Below, piece after piece: positions 16,175 through 24,835 of a stretch of 64,000 bases of DNA. Where the stretch lies: assembly GCA_963734065.1 (NCBI GenBank), contig CAVTFN010000005.1, forward strand, positions 682,001 to 746,000. Reading direction: 5' to 3'. Within the stretch, counting starts at the first letter, position 1, and each line of letters opens with the position of its first letter. Both the position numbers and the translations under genes were made by a program. A model generated the notes under the pieces. That model was given only the letters and a program-made list of their open reading frames with translations. It ran no database searches and was not told the DNA's origin. The stretch comes from DATBLE01 sp963734065 (GTDB lineage Bacteria > Actinomycetota > Thermoleophilia > Gaiellales > Gaiellaceae).

Positions 16175-17205
16175 CTGACCTTCTTCAGCAGGGCGAGCGC
16201 CTGCTGATTCCACGGCACGCGGTGCGTCACGCCCGCCGCCTTCAGTGTCTCGCGATGTGCGAGGTACCAGTCGTACGTCCGGCAGAGCGCCTCCGCGTTC
16301 GAGAACCTCGACGTCCAGCCGAGCAGCCGCTCCGCCTTGCCGACGTCGACGAAGGAGTCGCGGTGCGCCGTCTTGTAGTGCCATTCGGCGAGCGGCGAGA
16401 CGCGCAGCAGCTCCAGCGTGCGCAGCGCGATCTCGGCGGGGCGCGCCGGGACCGCCGTCAGCCGCGACGCCGAGCCGGCGTGGTCGATCAGCGACTGCAG
16501 GTCGGAGCGGACCGTTCCGAATTGGCGGGCGCCGACGTTCACCGTCTCGCCCGCGGCCTCACGGCGCTCGGCCGCCAGCACGATCGCGTCGACCAGGTCC
16601 TCGACCGCGAGCAGCTGGTAGCGGTTCTCGCCGGTGCCGAGCATGTAGATCCGGCGGTCGTCACGGATCCAGTCGAACAGGATCTCGAAGACGCCGAGCC
16701 GCTCGGGGCCGACGAACGTCTTCGGACGGACGATCGTGAACTCGAGCCCACGGCGGCCGAAGTCGCGCGTGACCTCCTCGGCCTCGATCTTCGACTCGCC
16801 GTACCAGCCGACGCCGACGAGGGGCGCGTTCTCGTAGATCGGGTGCACCTTCGGCACGCCGTAGACGGCCGTCGACGAGACGAGCACGTGCCGGCGGACA
16901 CCGGCCTCGGCGGCGGCGGCGAGCAGCGTCGCAGTCCCGCCGACGTTCACCGACCGGATCGACTCGCGGGACGCCTGGATCGGCAGGGCGGCCGCGGCGT
17001 GGACGAGCACTCCGGCTCCGTCGACCAGGCGGCGGACGTCCCGGGCCGAGCGGACGTCGCCGCGCAGCTCCTCGACCGACCGCTCGAGCTCGGCGTCGTC
17101 GAGCGGCGCGAGATCGAGGGTGCGCACCTGGTGCCCGTCGGCGAGCAACCGCCGCGCGAGGTGCAGGCCGAGAAACCCGGCCCCTCCCGAGATCGCCCAG
17201 AGCAT
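16171..17205 (-). CDS. NAD-dependent epimerase/dehydratase (extended SDR)
   Basis: The N-terminal dinucleotide motif is SGGAGFLGLHLA, the NVGGTATLLAAAAEAG helix follows, and the catalytic pair is Tyr-Lys in YGESK with Ser in VSSTAVYG. At 344 residues it fits nucleoside-diphosphate-sugar epimerases/dehydratases and 3-beta-hydroxysteroid-dehydrogenase-like proteins, so substrate cannot be told from sequence alone. It lies 11 bp downstream of the copCD fusion on the same strand, and the hopanoid operon lies further upstream; a role in lipid or sugar modification is only inference. Confidence 0.83.
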   Translation of the reverse strand: MLWAISGGAGFLGLHLARRLLADGHQVRTLDLAPLDDAELERSVEELRGDVRSARDVRRLVDGAGVLVHAAAALPIQASRESIRSVNVGGTATLLAAAAEAGVRRHVLVSSTAVYGVPKVHPIYENAPLVGVGWYGESKIEAEEVTRDFGRRGLEFTIVRPKTFVGPERLGVFEILFDWIRDDRRIYMLGTGENRYQLLAVEDLVDAIVLAAERREAAGETVNVGARQFGTVRSDLQSLIDHAGSASRLTAVPARPAEIALRTLELLRVSPLAEWHYKTAHRDSFVDVGKAERLLGWTSRFSNAEALCRTYDWYLAHRETLKAAGVTHRVPWNQQALALLKKVS

Positions 17206-17216
17206 CGACCGGGACG

Positions 17217-18560
17217 TTAGCGGGGAAGCGGTCCCGAGCCGAACCCTTGTAACACTGTGTTACTTGGTTCCGCGGCGCCGGCGCTCCGCGACGGCGGGGG
17301 CTTCGCCGGCGGCTTCGAGTCGACCAGGATCGCGGCCAGCAGGAGGATCGAGAGCGCCACCGCCGCCTCTCCCGCCAGCGAGCGGGAGAGCCGAGCGGCG
17401 ACGGCGGGCCGGTCTAGTCGCGGCCGGACGACGAAGTGGTGGAACGCCCCCCAGGCGAGCGCGAGGGAGACGAGCCCGAGCTTGACGATCAGCAGCCGCC
17501 CGTACTCGACCGTCCAGAGGTCGTGCAGCGCGGGGAAGCGTTCGAAGGTCATGTAGACGCCGGCGGCGACGACGAGCGCGACCAGCGGCCCCGCGACCTC
17601 CGAGAAGCGCCAGAACGCCGTCCGTCTCAGCGCACGGTCCTTCCACACGACGAGCGCGAGCGAAAGCAACCCCCCGATCCAGAGCGTCGCCGCGGAGAGA
17701 TGCACCCAGTCGGCGAACGACGGCAGCCAGCCGCGGTCGTCGGCCTGGTGGCTTGCCAGCGACAGACCGGAGCCGAGACCGAGCGAGAGCAGGAACGCCG
17801 GCCAGAGCAGCCACCGGCGCTCGGTCAGCCAGGCGAGGAAGAGCAACGCCGCCACGAAGGCGAACCCGAGCTCCATGACCACGAACGCCTCGCCGAAGCG
17901 CGTGTCCTTCGCAAACGGCGACAGGTCGCCGTACAGGAACGACGTGAACGGAAGCTGGAGCGCATCCTGCGCGCGAAGCAGGAAGGCGACGATCCCGACC
18001 TCGAGCGCGCCGACCACACCGACGCCCGTGAAGCGGTAGAACCGGCGCTCCGCCTCCGGGGTCGCGTCGCCGCGCAGCACGAACAGCCGGAAGCCGAGGC
18101 CGCCGGTGAGCAGCGCGAGGCAGATGAAGTAGAGCCAGCGGACGACGTGCTCCGCGGTCGTCGGCCCCGAAGCGCCGAAGGCCTCGCTCAGCGCCGGCGC
18201 GTTCACGCGGACGCCGAAGGTGAACACGCCGTGGCCGACGTGGCTGTCGTTGGAGATCGCGCTCCAGCGGACGGTGTAGGCACCCTTCGGCAGCCGCCGG
18301 AGCGAGACCGCCACCGCGCGCGGGTTTCCGGGGACTCCGCGCGCCGTGCCCGAGACGAGCGTCCCCGCCTCGTCGTACACGCGGATGCCGTTCGGCAGCG
18401 TCTTGACGTTCTGGTCGAACGAGAGCGTCACCACCCGCGGCGACTGGGCGAGCCGCTGACCGACCGCGGGCTGCGTCGAGAGGAGCGTCGCGTGCGCCCA
18501 CGCCGTCCCGGGCAGCGCGAGCGCGACGAGCGCGAGGAGGACGACCGCGAGGCGTCTCAT
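17217..18560 (-). CDS. CopC-CopD fusion copper protein (YcnJ-like)
   Basis: After a signal peptide (LAVVLLALVALALPGTAWA) the mature chain begins HATLLSTQPA, the copper-binding N-terminal His of CopC; the CopC domain runs to about residue 120 with HVGHGVFTFGV. The rest is a CopD-type membrane domain of about eight helices with VHLSAATLWIGGLLSL and AFHHFVVRPRL. Such fusions take up or handle copper across the membrane. Its start overlaps the upstream membrane gene's stop by four bases, placing it in a four-gene minus-strand operon. Confidence 0.9.
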   Translation of the reverse strand: MRRLAVVLLALVALALPGTAWAHATLLSTQPAVGQRLAQSPRVVTLSFDQNVKTLPNGIRVYDEAGTLVSGTARGVPGNPRAVAVSLRRLPKGAYTVRWSAISNDSHVGHGVFTFGVRVNAPALSEAFGASGPTTAEHVVRWLYFICLALLTGGLGFRLFVLRGDATPEAERRFYRFTGVGVVGALEVGIVAFLLRAQDALQLPFTSFLYGDLSPFAKDTRFGEAFVVMELGFAFVAALLFLAWLTERRWLLWPAFLLSLGLGSGLSLASHQADDRGWLPSFADWVHLSAATLWIGGLLSLALVVWKDRALRRTAFWRFSEVAGPLVALVVAAGVYMTFERFPALHDLWTVEYGRLLIVKLGLVSLALAWGAFHHFVVRPRLDRPAVAARLSRSLAGEAAVALSILLLAAILVDSKPPAKPPPSRSAGAAEPSNTVLQGFGSGPLPR

Positions 18561-19141
18561 CGGTGCTGCACCCCGGCCGACGGATCGAGGTGGCCGAAGA
18601 CGGGCGCGACGTCACGCGAGGAGAACAGCGCGATCGAGATCGCCACGATTACGATCGCGTAGCCGCCCGCGTACACCCACGAGCGCGGCTTGAACGCCGC
18701 ACCGAGCGGGAAGAGCGCGCCGAGAATGAGGATCCAGCCGCACGCATGGTGGACGAATGCCGACCGCGAGTAGAGCCACGGGTTGGCCTCGTGGATCAGG
18801 AACGCCGCGCCCGAGACCGCGAGCATCAGCGGCACGCACAGCCGCCACGCCTCGCTTTTCAACTTCCCGCTGACGAGGCCGAGCTCCGCCGCCCCGGCCA
18901 GCATCATCGTCTGCGCCCACGCCGAGTGGGCGAGCATGTGCACGGTCGAGTTGGTGTAGAAGACCATCACCGGCCACATCAGGACGCCGAGCCCGAAGAC
19001 GAGCGCCGGCCACAAGTAGGCGCGCCAGCGCCGCCGACCCCACACCTCCCGGCCCACGATCGCCTCGGCGAGAAGCAGCAACCCGACGAAGAGGACCCCG
19101 GTCGCGAACAGCCAGTGGACGTGTTCCGCTGGCGGCTGCAT
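18557..19141 (-). CDS. Multi-pass membrane protein with paired histidines, copper operon
   Basis: The 194-residue protein has about five or six hydrophobic helices with histidines at helix ends: AEHVHWLF, VHMLAHSAW, FLIHEANPW and FVHHACGW. Such spacing could bind copper or haem. It is translationally coupled at both ends: its ATG at 19141 overlaps the stop of the upstream 88-residue gene, and its stop overlaps the copCD start. I do not recognise the family; a partner role in copper delivery, for example to cytochrome oxidase, is inferred from context. Confidence 0.75.
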   Translation of the reverse strand: MQPPAEHVHWLFATGVLFVGLLLLAEAIVGREVWGRRRWRAYLWPALVFGLGVLMWPVMVFYTNSTVHMLAHSAWAQTMMLAGAAELGLVSGKLKSEAWRLCVPLMLAVSGAAFLIHEANPWLYSRSAFVHHACGWILILGALFPLGAAFKPRSWVYAGGYAIVIVAISIALFSSRDVAPVFGHLDPSAGVQHR

Positions 19142-19407
19142 TACCCCGGCTCCTCCAGGTCCTCGACGAGCGGCCGGGCGACGAACGCATGGAAGAGGAC
19201 CCCGGCGAGGATCACGAGCAGCGGCGGCTCGACCGCGAGCCACCAGAAGCCCTGGTCGTAGGGGTGCAGCAGCGTCACCCGCCAGGGCTGGACGAATGCC
19301 CAGACGATCCCCGCCACGATCACCAGCGGGCCGAGCGAGAGCACGGCGACCGCCCGCGCCGAACTGCGGATACGGGTGCGCGAAAAGTCGGTTGCGTACT
19401 GCGTCAT
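19141..19407 (-). CDS. Small membrane protein (88 residues), copper operon
   Basis: ATG 19407 follows a strong ribosome-binding site (GGGAGGC). Two transmembrane helices are seen (VAVLSLGPLVIVAGIVWAFV and LAVEPPLLVILAGVLFHAFVA) with a short polar tail (RPLVEDLEEPG). The frame continues open upstream, but that part is antisense-like and lacks a start near the Shine-Dalgarno. The family is not recognised. Coupling to the next gene suggests a subunit of the same membrane assembly. Confidence 0.72.
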   Translation of the reverse strand: MTQYATDFSRTRIRSSARAVAVLSLGPLVIVAGIVWAFVQPWRVTLLHPYDQGFWWLAVEPPLLVILAGVLFHAFVARPLVEDLEEPG

Positions 19408-19434
19408 TTCGATGCCTCCCTTGCGTCGGAACCG

Positions 19435-19461
19435 GGGGCCAGTCCCCGCCGGGACTGCCCC
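19435..19461. repeat. Hairpin related to the 10.6-kb element
   Basis: GGGGCCAGTCCC, four bases, then GGGACTGCCCC: an 11-bp stem with one bulged base, in the 59-bp gap between two genes of the copper operon. The GGGACTG-type core recalls the inverted repeat at 10548-10669. It could reduce or process read-through inside the operon. Confidence 0.6.
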
Positions 19462-19466
19462 TCTAC

Positions 19467-20120
19467 CTACGCGGCGAGCGGAGGAGGCCGGCTCTCGAGC
19501 GAGAGCCCGAAGGTACGCCGCGGCGGCCCGGCGAGGACGACCCGCCGCGGCCGGGCGACCCGCAGCGGCGCCCGCCCGACCAGCCGCCGGGCGCGGGCGG
19601 CCGTCGCGTAGACGTGCTGCTCGTAATCGGCGAGCCAGCTCTGGACGGCACTCCAGGCGAGCGCACAGACGACGCTGATCACTGCGAAGGCCGGGAGCGC
19701 CGACGAGTGCAGCCAGGGCGAGAGCAGAGGCCAACGGCCCGCTTCGATGCCCTCGGCGTCGGCCTGGAGGAGGTAGATCACGGAGGTGAGGACGAAGAAG
19801 GCAAGCCACAGGCGCGCCGAGAGCCGGAAGCGCATCCGCGGCAAGTGGGCCGGCCCACCCAGGAGGCGCAGGGCGGCCGACTCGGCCGTCCGCGCCTTCA
19901 CCACACGCCAGAGCAACCGGGCCAGGAGGAGCGCAACCCCGATCTTCACGACGACGAGCAGGACCGGGTAGTAGTCGGTGTGCGCGTAGCGGGGGCTGGC
20001 CACGTGCCGACCGAGGTCGACGCGATGAGTCAGGCTGCGGCCGGCAAGCTCGGCGACGAGCGCCAGCAGCCCGAAAGCGAGGACCGAGCAGAGGCGCTGA
20101 TGACGGCGCGCCCGTTCCAT
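19467..20120 (-). CDS. Membrane protein of unknown function, first gene of the copper operon
   Basis: The 217-residue protein has about four transmembrane helices (LCSVLAFGLLALVAELAG; YYPVLLVVVKIGVALLLARLL; LWLAFFVLTSVIYLLQ; LPAFAVISVVCALAWSAV) and an Arg/Pro-rich cytosolic tail. HTDYYP near residue 47 lies between helices. It is the most upstream gene of the minus-strand group that continues through the 88- and 194-residue membrane proteins to copCD. The family is not recognised and its copper link is by position only. Confidence 0.7.
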   Translation of the reverse strand: MERARRHQRLCSVLAFGLLALVAELAGRSLTHRVDLGRHVASPRYAHTDYYPVLLVVVKIGVALLLARLLWRVVKARTAESAALRLLGGPAHLPRMRFRLSARLWLAFFVLTSVIYLLQADAEGIEAGRWPLLSPWLHSSALPAFAVISVVCALAWSAVQSWLADYEQHVYATAARARRLVGRAPLRVARPRRVVLAGPPRRTFGLSLESRPPPLAA

Positions 20121-20171
20121 CGTTCAATGATATGCACCGGACGGGGCCCCGGGCGAAGCTCGACTGGTAAC

Positions 20172-20558
20172 TCAGCCCAGAAGCGTCAGCGTGTACTCGG
20201 CGCGGGTGTCGCCGTCGAGGCAGAAGAGCAGCACCCGCTGCCACTGGCCGAGGCACAGGCGGCCTGCGTCGAACGGGATCTGCTCCGTGCGCGGGCCGAG
20301 CAGGGCGAGCAGCATCCGCTCACGGTCGGCACGCGCCCGGGGAACGAGGTTCTCCAGCAACGCCTCGATGTCGCAGAAGAACCCGGACTCGCGCTCGCTG
20401 ACCCGGACGAGCGAGGTCGGCATCGCCGCGGTCACGTAGGCGATCCCGCGGCGGGCCCGATCCGACGCGACGTCGCGCGAGACCTCGTTCGTGATATCGA
20501 ACACCGAGAGGGTCGGCAGCGCCGCGGCGACGGAATGAGGGATCTGGACGGAGGTCAT
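20172..20558 (-). CDS. YjbQ/UPF0047-like protein with degenerate active site
   Basis: The 128-residue protein keeps the YjbQ C-terminal pattern (LLGPRTEQIPFDAGRLCLGQWQRVLLFCLDG) and the LVPRARADRERML segment where family members carry histidines. The usual HTSAGL motif is replaced by PTSLVRVSERESG, and the downstream His residues are missing. Thiamine-phosphate-synthase-like activity reported for YjbQ is therefore doubtful here. It is the last gene of the hopanoid operon and overlaps ispH by four bases, so it is expressed with isoprenoid genes; its present role is unknown. Confidence 0.75.
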   Translation of the reverse strand: MTSVQIPHSVAAALPTLSVFDITNEVSRDVASDRARRGIAYVTAAMPTSLVRVSERESGFFCDIEALLENLVPRARADRERMLLALLGPRTEQIPFDAGRLCLGQWQRVLLFCLDGDTRAEYTLTLLG

Positions 20559-21487
20559 CGGGCCGCCACCTCCCGCGGCAGGCGGAAGTGGACGTCCTCG
20601 CGGGCGACGGTGACCTCGGCGTCGAGCGCGTACCCCGCCTCGGCGAGCCGGGCGAGCACCGCCTGGACGAGCTCCTCCGGGGTCGACGCCCCGGCGGTGA
20701 GGCCGACCGTCTCGTGGCCGTCGAGCAGATTCGCCTCGATCGCGTCCTCGTCGTCGATCAGCGTCGCCTCGGCACCGCGGGCCTGCGCGACCTCGACCAG
20801 CCGCTGCGCGTTCGAGCTCGTCGGCGAGCCGATCACGAGGATCAGGGTGGCGCCCATCGACACGATCTCCTTGACCGCGTCCTGGCGGTTCTGCGTCGCG
20901 TAGCAGATGTCGTCGGCACCCGGCCGGCGCAGGTCGCCGAAGCGCTCTGCGAGCACCTCGACGGTGGAGGCGACATCGTCCAGCGAGAGGGTGGTCTGGC
21001 TGATCACGGCGAGCGGCTTTCCGTTCGTCTCGAGGTCACGTGCCTCCTCCGGCGACTCGACGACGACGATCTGGTCGGGGCGCTCGCCCTTCGTCCCGAT
21101 CACCTCGACGTGGTCGCGGTGGCCGACCAGCGCGACGAGGTGGCCGCCGTCGGCGTAGCGCCGCGCCTCGGCGTGCACCTTGGAGACGAGCGGGCAGACG
21201 GCATCGACGACGCGCAGTCCGCGGCGCTCGCAGTTCTCCAGGACCGCCGGGGCAACGCCGTGCGCGGAGAGGACGCAGATCGCTCCCTGCGGCACGTCGT
21301 CCTCGCCGTCGACGAAGACCGCACCCAACCCCTCGAGGCGGCGGACGACGTGGTCGTTGTGGACGATGTGGTGGCGCACGTAGATCGGCGGCCCGTGCTG
21401 CTCGAGCAGCCGCTCGACGATCTCGATCGCGCGGTCGACGCCGGCGCAGAAAGACCTCGGAGCCGCCAGGAGAACGCGACCGTTCAC
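20555..21487 (-). CDS. ispH: 4-hydroxy-3-methylbut-2-enyl diphosphate reductase IspH
   Basis: This is the last enzyme of the MEP pathway, making IPP and DMAPP. The three cluster-binding cysteines are C14 (RSFCAGVDRA), C98 (DAVCPLVSKVH) and C195 (DDICYATQNRQ). Other family marks are VRHHIVHNDHVV, SAHGVAP and the TAGASTPEELV end. GTG 21487 is the start. It overlaps both neighbours by four bases within the hopanoid operon, so precursor supply and squalene/hopene synthesis are co-transcribed. Confidence 0.95.
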   Translation of the reverse strand: MNGRVLLAAPRSFCAGVDRAIEIVERLLEQHGPPIYVRHHIVHNDHVVRRLEGLGAVFVDGEDDVPQGAICVLSAHGVAPAVLENCERRGLRVVDAVCPLVSKVHAEARRYADGGHLVALVGHRDHVEVIGTKGERPDQIVVVESPEEARDLETNGKPLAVISQTTLSLDDVASTVEVLAERFGDLRRPGADDICYATQNRQDAVKEIVSMGATLILVIGSPTSSNAQRLVEVAQARGAEATLIDDEDAIEANLLDGHETVGLTAGASTPEELVQAVLARLAEAGYALDAEVTVAREDVHFRLPREVAAR

Positions 21488-22068
21488 GCGCTTCCGCTCA
21501 CTTCGTTCGCGGAAGCGCTGGACAACGCTCGCAGCGCAGTCCGAATGTTGACTAGCGCTCGGGCGGCAGCCGCAGGATGCCGCGCGAGCGCAACGAGGCC
21601 TGCCGGCCGGAACCGCCCCTCGGGCGTGACGACTTGGCCGAGTGGCCCGAGCGGCTCCGCCGGTGAATCGGAAACGGCCCGCACGCAGCCGCGAAGGCGG
21701 CCGGTGGCGGCGAGCACGCCGCTCTCCATGTCGACGGCGTCGGCGCCGGTCCGCTCGTGCAGGCGGCGGAGTTCGGCGGGGTCGTCCACGAGGCGGCTCA
21801 TGGCCAGGATCGTCCCGGGGCGCCCGAGGCCGAGGCCCGTGCCCTCCCAGAGCGTCGCGCCCTGCTCGTCGACGACGCGCGTGGCGTCGATCACCGTGCC
21901 GATCGGGCTCCCGTTCATCCCCCCGGCGACGCCGAACGAGACGAGCTCGCCGGCGGGAGCGCCGCGCCGGACGCAGACGCCGACGCGCGCGGTCCGGTGT
22001 CCGGCCCGCCGCGCGGCCCGCTCCTCCGGGCCGGTCGCGCAGGCGAATGTCAACCGGTCAACGTCCAC
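21484..22068 (-). CDS. hpnG: Hopanoid-associated phosphorylase / nucleosidase HpnG
   Basis: HpnG removes adenine from adenosylhopane during extended-hopanoid synthesis. The protein resembles the purine nucleoside phosphorylase/MTAN fold: SFGVAGGMNGSPIGTVIDATRVVD, the acidic ribose-binding segment ADAVDMESGVLAATG, and RAVSDSPAEPL. It is short, 194 residues from GTG 22068, with the N-terminal part reduced. The start overlaps hpnH by 19 bp and its stop overlaps ispH. Assignment uses both fold motifs and its place directly after hpnH. Confidence 0.82.
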   Translation of the reverse strand: MDVDRLTFACATGPEERAARRAGHRTARVGVCVRRGAPAGELVSFGVAGGMNGSPIGTVIDATRVVDEQGATLWEGTGLGLGRPGTILAMSRLVDDPAELRRLHERTGADAVDMESGVLAATGRLRGCVRAVSDSPAEPLGPLGQVVTPEGRFRPAGLVALARHPAAAARALVNIRTALRALSSASANEVSGSA

Positions 22069-23054
22069 GCCATGCTCCGGACGGTCTCCTTCACGCTCGA
22101 GGTGGCCGCGTACGCGGCGGAGGGCTCGAAGCCCGAATGGATGCCGCAATGCTCGCAGCGCGGGTCGTTGCCCGGCCCGTACGAGTCCCACTCGATGTTC
22201 TCCAGCAGCGCGTCGTACGTCGGGAAGATCCCGTCGGTGAGCAGGTAGCACGGGCCTTTCCAACCGTACGGGTTGCGCGTGATCGAGCCCCACGGCGCAC
22301 ACGGGAGCTTCCGGTCGCCGGTGAGGAAGTCCTGGTAGATCGGGCTCGCCAGCCAGCGGAAGCCGTGCTTGCGGACGGCGGAGCGGATCTCGCGGAACTT
22401 CGCCTCGTGCTCGTCGCGCGTCATCGTCAGCGCAGGGTCGATCTGCGAGTACTGGTAGCCGGGCGCGATCAGCATCCCGTCGATCCCGACCTCGTTCGTC
22501 AGGTAGCCCATCATCTCGATCACGTCGTCGACCGACGACTCCTTGAACACGGTCGTGTTCGTCGTCACCCGGAAGCCGGACTTGCGCGCCTCCTTGATCG
22601 CGTCGACGGCGATGTCCCAGAGGCCGGGGTAGTCGCAGACGTAGTCGTGGATCTCGCGCATGCCGTCGAGGTGGACGACGAAGGTCAGCCGCGGATCCGG
22701 CTTGAAGACCTCGAGGTACTCGGTCAGCTTCAGCGCGTTCGTGCACAGGTCGATGTTCTTGCGCAGCTCGAGCATCCCCGCGACGACGTCCTCGATCCCC
22801 TTGTAGATCAGCGGCTCGCCGCCGCAGATCGAGACCACCGGCGCGGGGCACTGGACGCCGGCATCGATGCACTCGTCCACCGAGAGGCGCGCCTTGTTCG
22901 ACTCGTACTCGCGGATCTTCCCGCAGCCGATGCAGGCGAGGTTGCAGGCGAGCGTCGGCTCGAGCATCAGGACGAGCGGGTAGCGCTCTCCATTTCGCTT
23001 CTGCGTGGCGACGTAGCGGCCGATCTGGACGGTCGAGCGCAGCGGGAACTTCAT
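22050..23054 (-). CDS. hpnH: Adenosyl-hopene transferase HpnH (radical SAM)
   Basis: HpnH adds the 5'-deoxyadenosyl radical to hopene (diploptene), starting the extended side chain. The radical-SAM cluster motif is CNLACIGCG (C37, C41, C44). CGGEPLIYKG is the SAM-binding GGE segment. The C-terminal region has more conserved cysteines (CAPWGSITRNPYGWKGPCYLL; RCEHCGIHSGFEP). At 334 residues its length is typical. The ATG overlaps the shc stop by four bases. Confidence 0.95.
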   Translation of the reverse strand: MKFPLRSTVQIGRYVATQKRNGERYPLVLMLEPTLACNLACIGCGKIREYESNKARLSVDECIDAGVQCPAPVVSICGGEPLIYKGIEDVVAGMLELRKNIDLCTNALKLTEYLEVFKPDPRLTFVVHLDGMREIHDYVCDYPGLWDIAVDAIKEARKSGFRVTTNTTVFKESSVDDVIEMMGYLTNEVGIDGMLIAPGYQYSQIDPALTMTRDEHEAKFREIRSAVRKHGFRWLASPIYQDFLTGDRKLPCAPWGSITRNPYGWKGPCYLLTDGIFPTYDALLENIEWDSYGPGNDPRCEHCGIHSGFEPSAAYAATSSVKETVRSMAWTLTG

Positions 23055-24835
23055 GTATTGAGCCTTTCTCTGAGGCGGCCAAGGGCCATGAGCGGGAAGT
23101 GGAGCCGGTAGAGGTGGTAGCGGATCATGAAATCGGTCGGGAACCCGGTGCCGGTGTAGTGCTCCTCATGCCAGTCGCCGTTCGCCTCCTGCTTCGCACA
23201 AAGATAGTCGGCCGCTCTCGACGCCGAGGCTCTCCGCGCTTCGCCTGCCGCGACGTAGCCTAGTAACGCCCACGCCGTTTGTGAAGCAGTGGCCGCCCCG
23301 CGGCCGCGCACGGTCGTCTGGTGGTAGGCGGAGATGTCCTCCCCGAAGCCGCCCGCCGTCTGCTGGACCGAGTCCAGCCAGTCCACGGCCTTCGTGATAG
23401 CCGGATGCTGCGGCTCCAAACCACACGCCTCCAGGGCGGGCAGCGCCGCGCCGGTGCCGTACACGTGGTTCACGCCCCAGCGGCCCCACCACGAGCCGTC
23501 CCACTGCTGCTCGCGGAGCAGGTAGTCGAGGCCGCCGGCGACCGCGTCGGCGTAGCGCGGCTCGGGCGCCAGCGCCTCGACGGCGTGGGCGGAGACGTCC
23601 TCGCTCGGCGGGTCGATCACGTAGCCGAAGTCGCAGAACGGCAGCTTGTAGAGCCAGTGGCTGGAGTTGTCGACGTCGAAGGCGCCCCAGCCGCCGTTCG
23701 CGGACTGCATGCCCTCGATCCAGTCGAGGCCGCGGCGGACGGCGTCCTCACCCATGTCCAGCTCGCGGAGGGCGAGCGCGACGACGGCGGTGTCGTCGAC
23801 GTCGGGATAGAGGTCGTTCTCGAACTCGAACGCCCAGCCGCCCGGAGCGAGGTCGGGACGGCGGATCGACCAGTCGCCCTTGCCTGTGATCTCCTCGGCG
23901 AGCAGCCACTCGCCGGCCCTGAGGAGCTGGGGGTGGTCAGCCGGGAGCCCCGCCGCGCGAAGCGCGAGCACGGCCAGGGCGGTGTCCCAGACCGGCGACT
24001 GGCACGCCTCGGGCCTCAGGCGGTCGCCGTCCTCGACCATGAACGTGCCCCAGCCCTCGACCGCCCGGCGCAGGGTCTCGTCCTCGAAGCCGCGGCCGAG
24101 CGCGGCGAGCATCACGATCGACCAGACCCACGGCGGCTGGATCCCGCCCCAGCTTCCGTCCGCTTCCTGGCGCTCCTTGACCCACGCCTCCGCCGCCGCA
24201 AGGGCGCGGCGGCGCAGCGGGCTCAGGCGCGGCGGCCGTTTCGTCTCTCCTGGACGGGCGCCGATCTCCCTGAGGTCGACGTCGGCCGGCCTGACCGGCC
24301 TCAGCGCCCAGACCACGGACAGCGGGACGACCGTCTGCCGCGCCCAGCAGGCGAAGTTGTAGATCGAGAACGGCGCGCTCGGCGGGAGCAGGATCAGTTC
24401 GGGCGGGATCGGCGTGACCCGCTGCCACGGCCAGTGCCCGAGCAGGGCCATGAAGCACTTCGTGAACACCCGGCTGCGCGGGATCCCGCCTGCGCGGCGG
24501 ATGTGGTCCAGCGTCTTGGCGCCGGGGTCGACGCCGGCCATCTTCAGGGCGACGTACGACTCGATCGTCGTCGAGAGGTCGGCCGGGCCTTCCCACCAGT
24601 TCGACCACGTCCCGTCGTCTCGCCGCCGCGCCAGGAGATCGTTCGCGAGGCGGCGATCCGTCTCAGCGTCGCGTAGGCCGAGGGCGTGCAGCCAGAAGAG
24701 GTGCTCGGCGATCATGGTCGCGTTCGACTCCAGCTCGCCTACCCACCAGCCGCCGGGATGCTGAAGCTCGAGCAGGCGCGCGGTCGCCTTGTCGACCGCC
24801 GTGTCGAGCCTAGTCAGCTCCTCGACAGCGGTCAC
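23051..24835 (-). CDS. shc: Squalene-hopene cyclase
   Basis: It cyclises squalene to hopene at the membrane. The catalytic acid motif is DVDDTA at residues 345-350. QW repeats are spread along the chain (for example QEADGSWGGIQPPW, QSANGGWGAFDVD, QQWDGSWWGRW, KQEANGDWHEEHYTGTGFP). GTG 24835 gives 594 residues, slightly shorter than the usual 630 or so. The start overlaps the hpnE stop (GTGA) and the end overlaps hpnH, so translation is coupled across the operon. Confidence 0.95.
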   Translation of the reverse strand: MTAVEELTRLDTAVDKATARLLELQHPGGWWVGELESNATMIAEHLFWLHALGLRDAETDRRLANDLLARRRDDGTWSNWWEGPADLSTTIESYVALKMAGVDPGAKTLDHIRRAGGIPRSRVFTKCFMALLGHWPWQRVTPIPPELILLPPSAPFSIYNFACWARQTVVPLSVVWALRPVRPADVDLREIGARPGETKRPPRLSPLRRRALAAAEAWVKERQEADGSWGGIQPPWVWSIVMLAALGRGFEDETLRRAVEGWGTFMVEDGDRLRPEACQSPVWDTALAVLALRAAGLPADHPQLLRAGEWLLAEEITGKGDWSIRRPDLAPGGWAFEFENDLYPDVDDTAVVALALRELDMGEDAVRRGLDWIEGMQSANGGWGAFDVDNSSHWLYKLPFCDFGYVIDPPSEDVSAHAVEALAPEPRYADAVAGGLDYLLREQQWDGSWWGRWGVNHVYGTGAALPALEACGLEPQHPAITKAVDWLDSVQQTAGGFGEDISAYHQTTVRGRGAATASQTAWALLGYVAAGEARRASASRAADYLCAKQEANGDWHEEHYTGTGFPTDFMIRYHLYRLHFPLMALGRLRERLNT

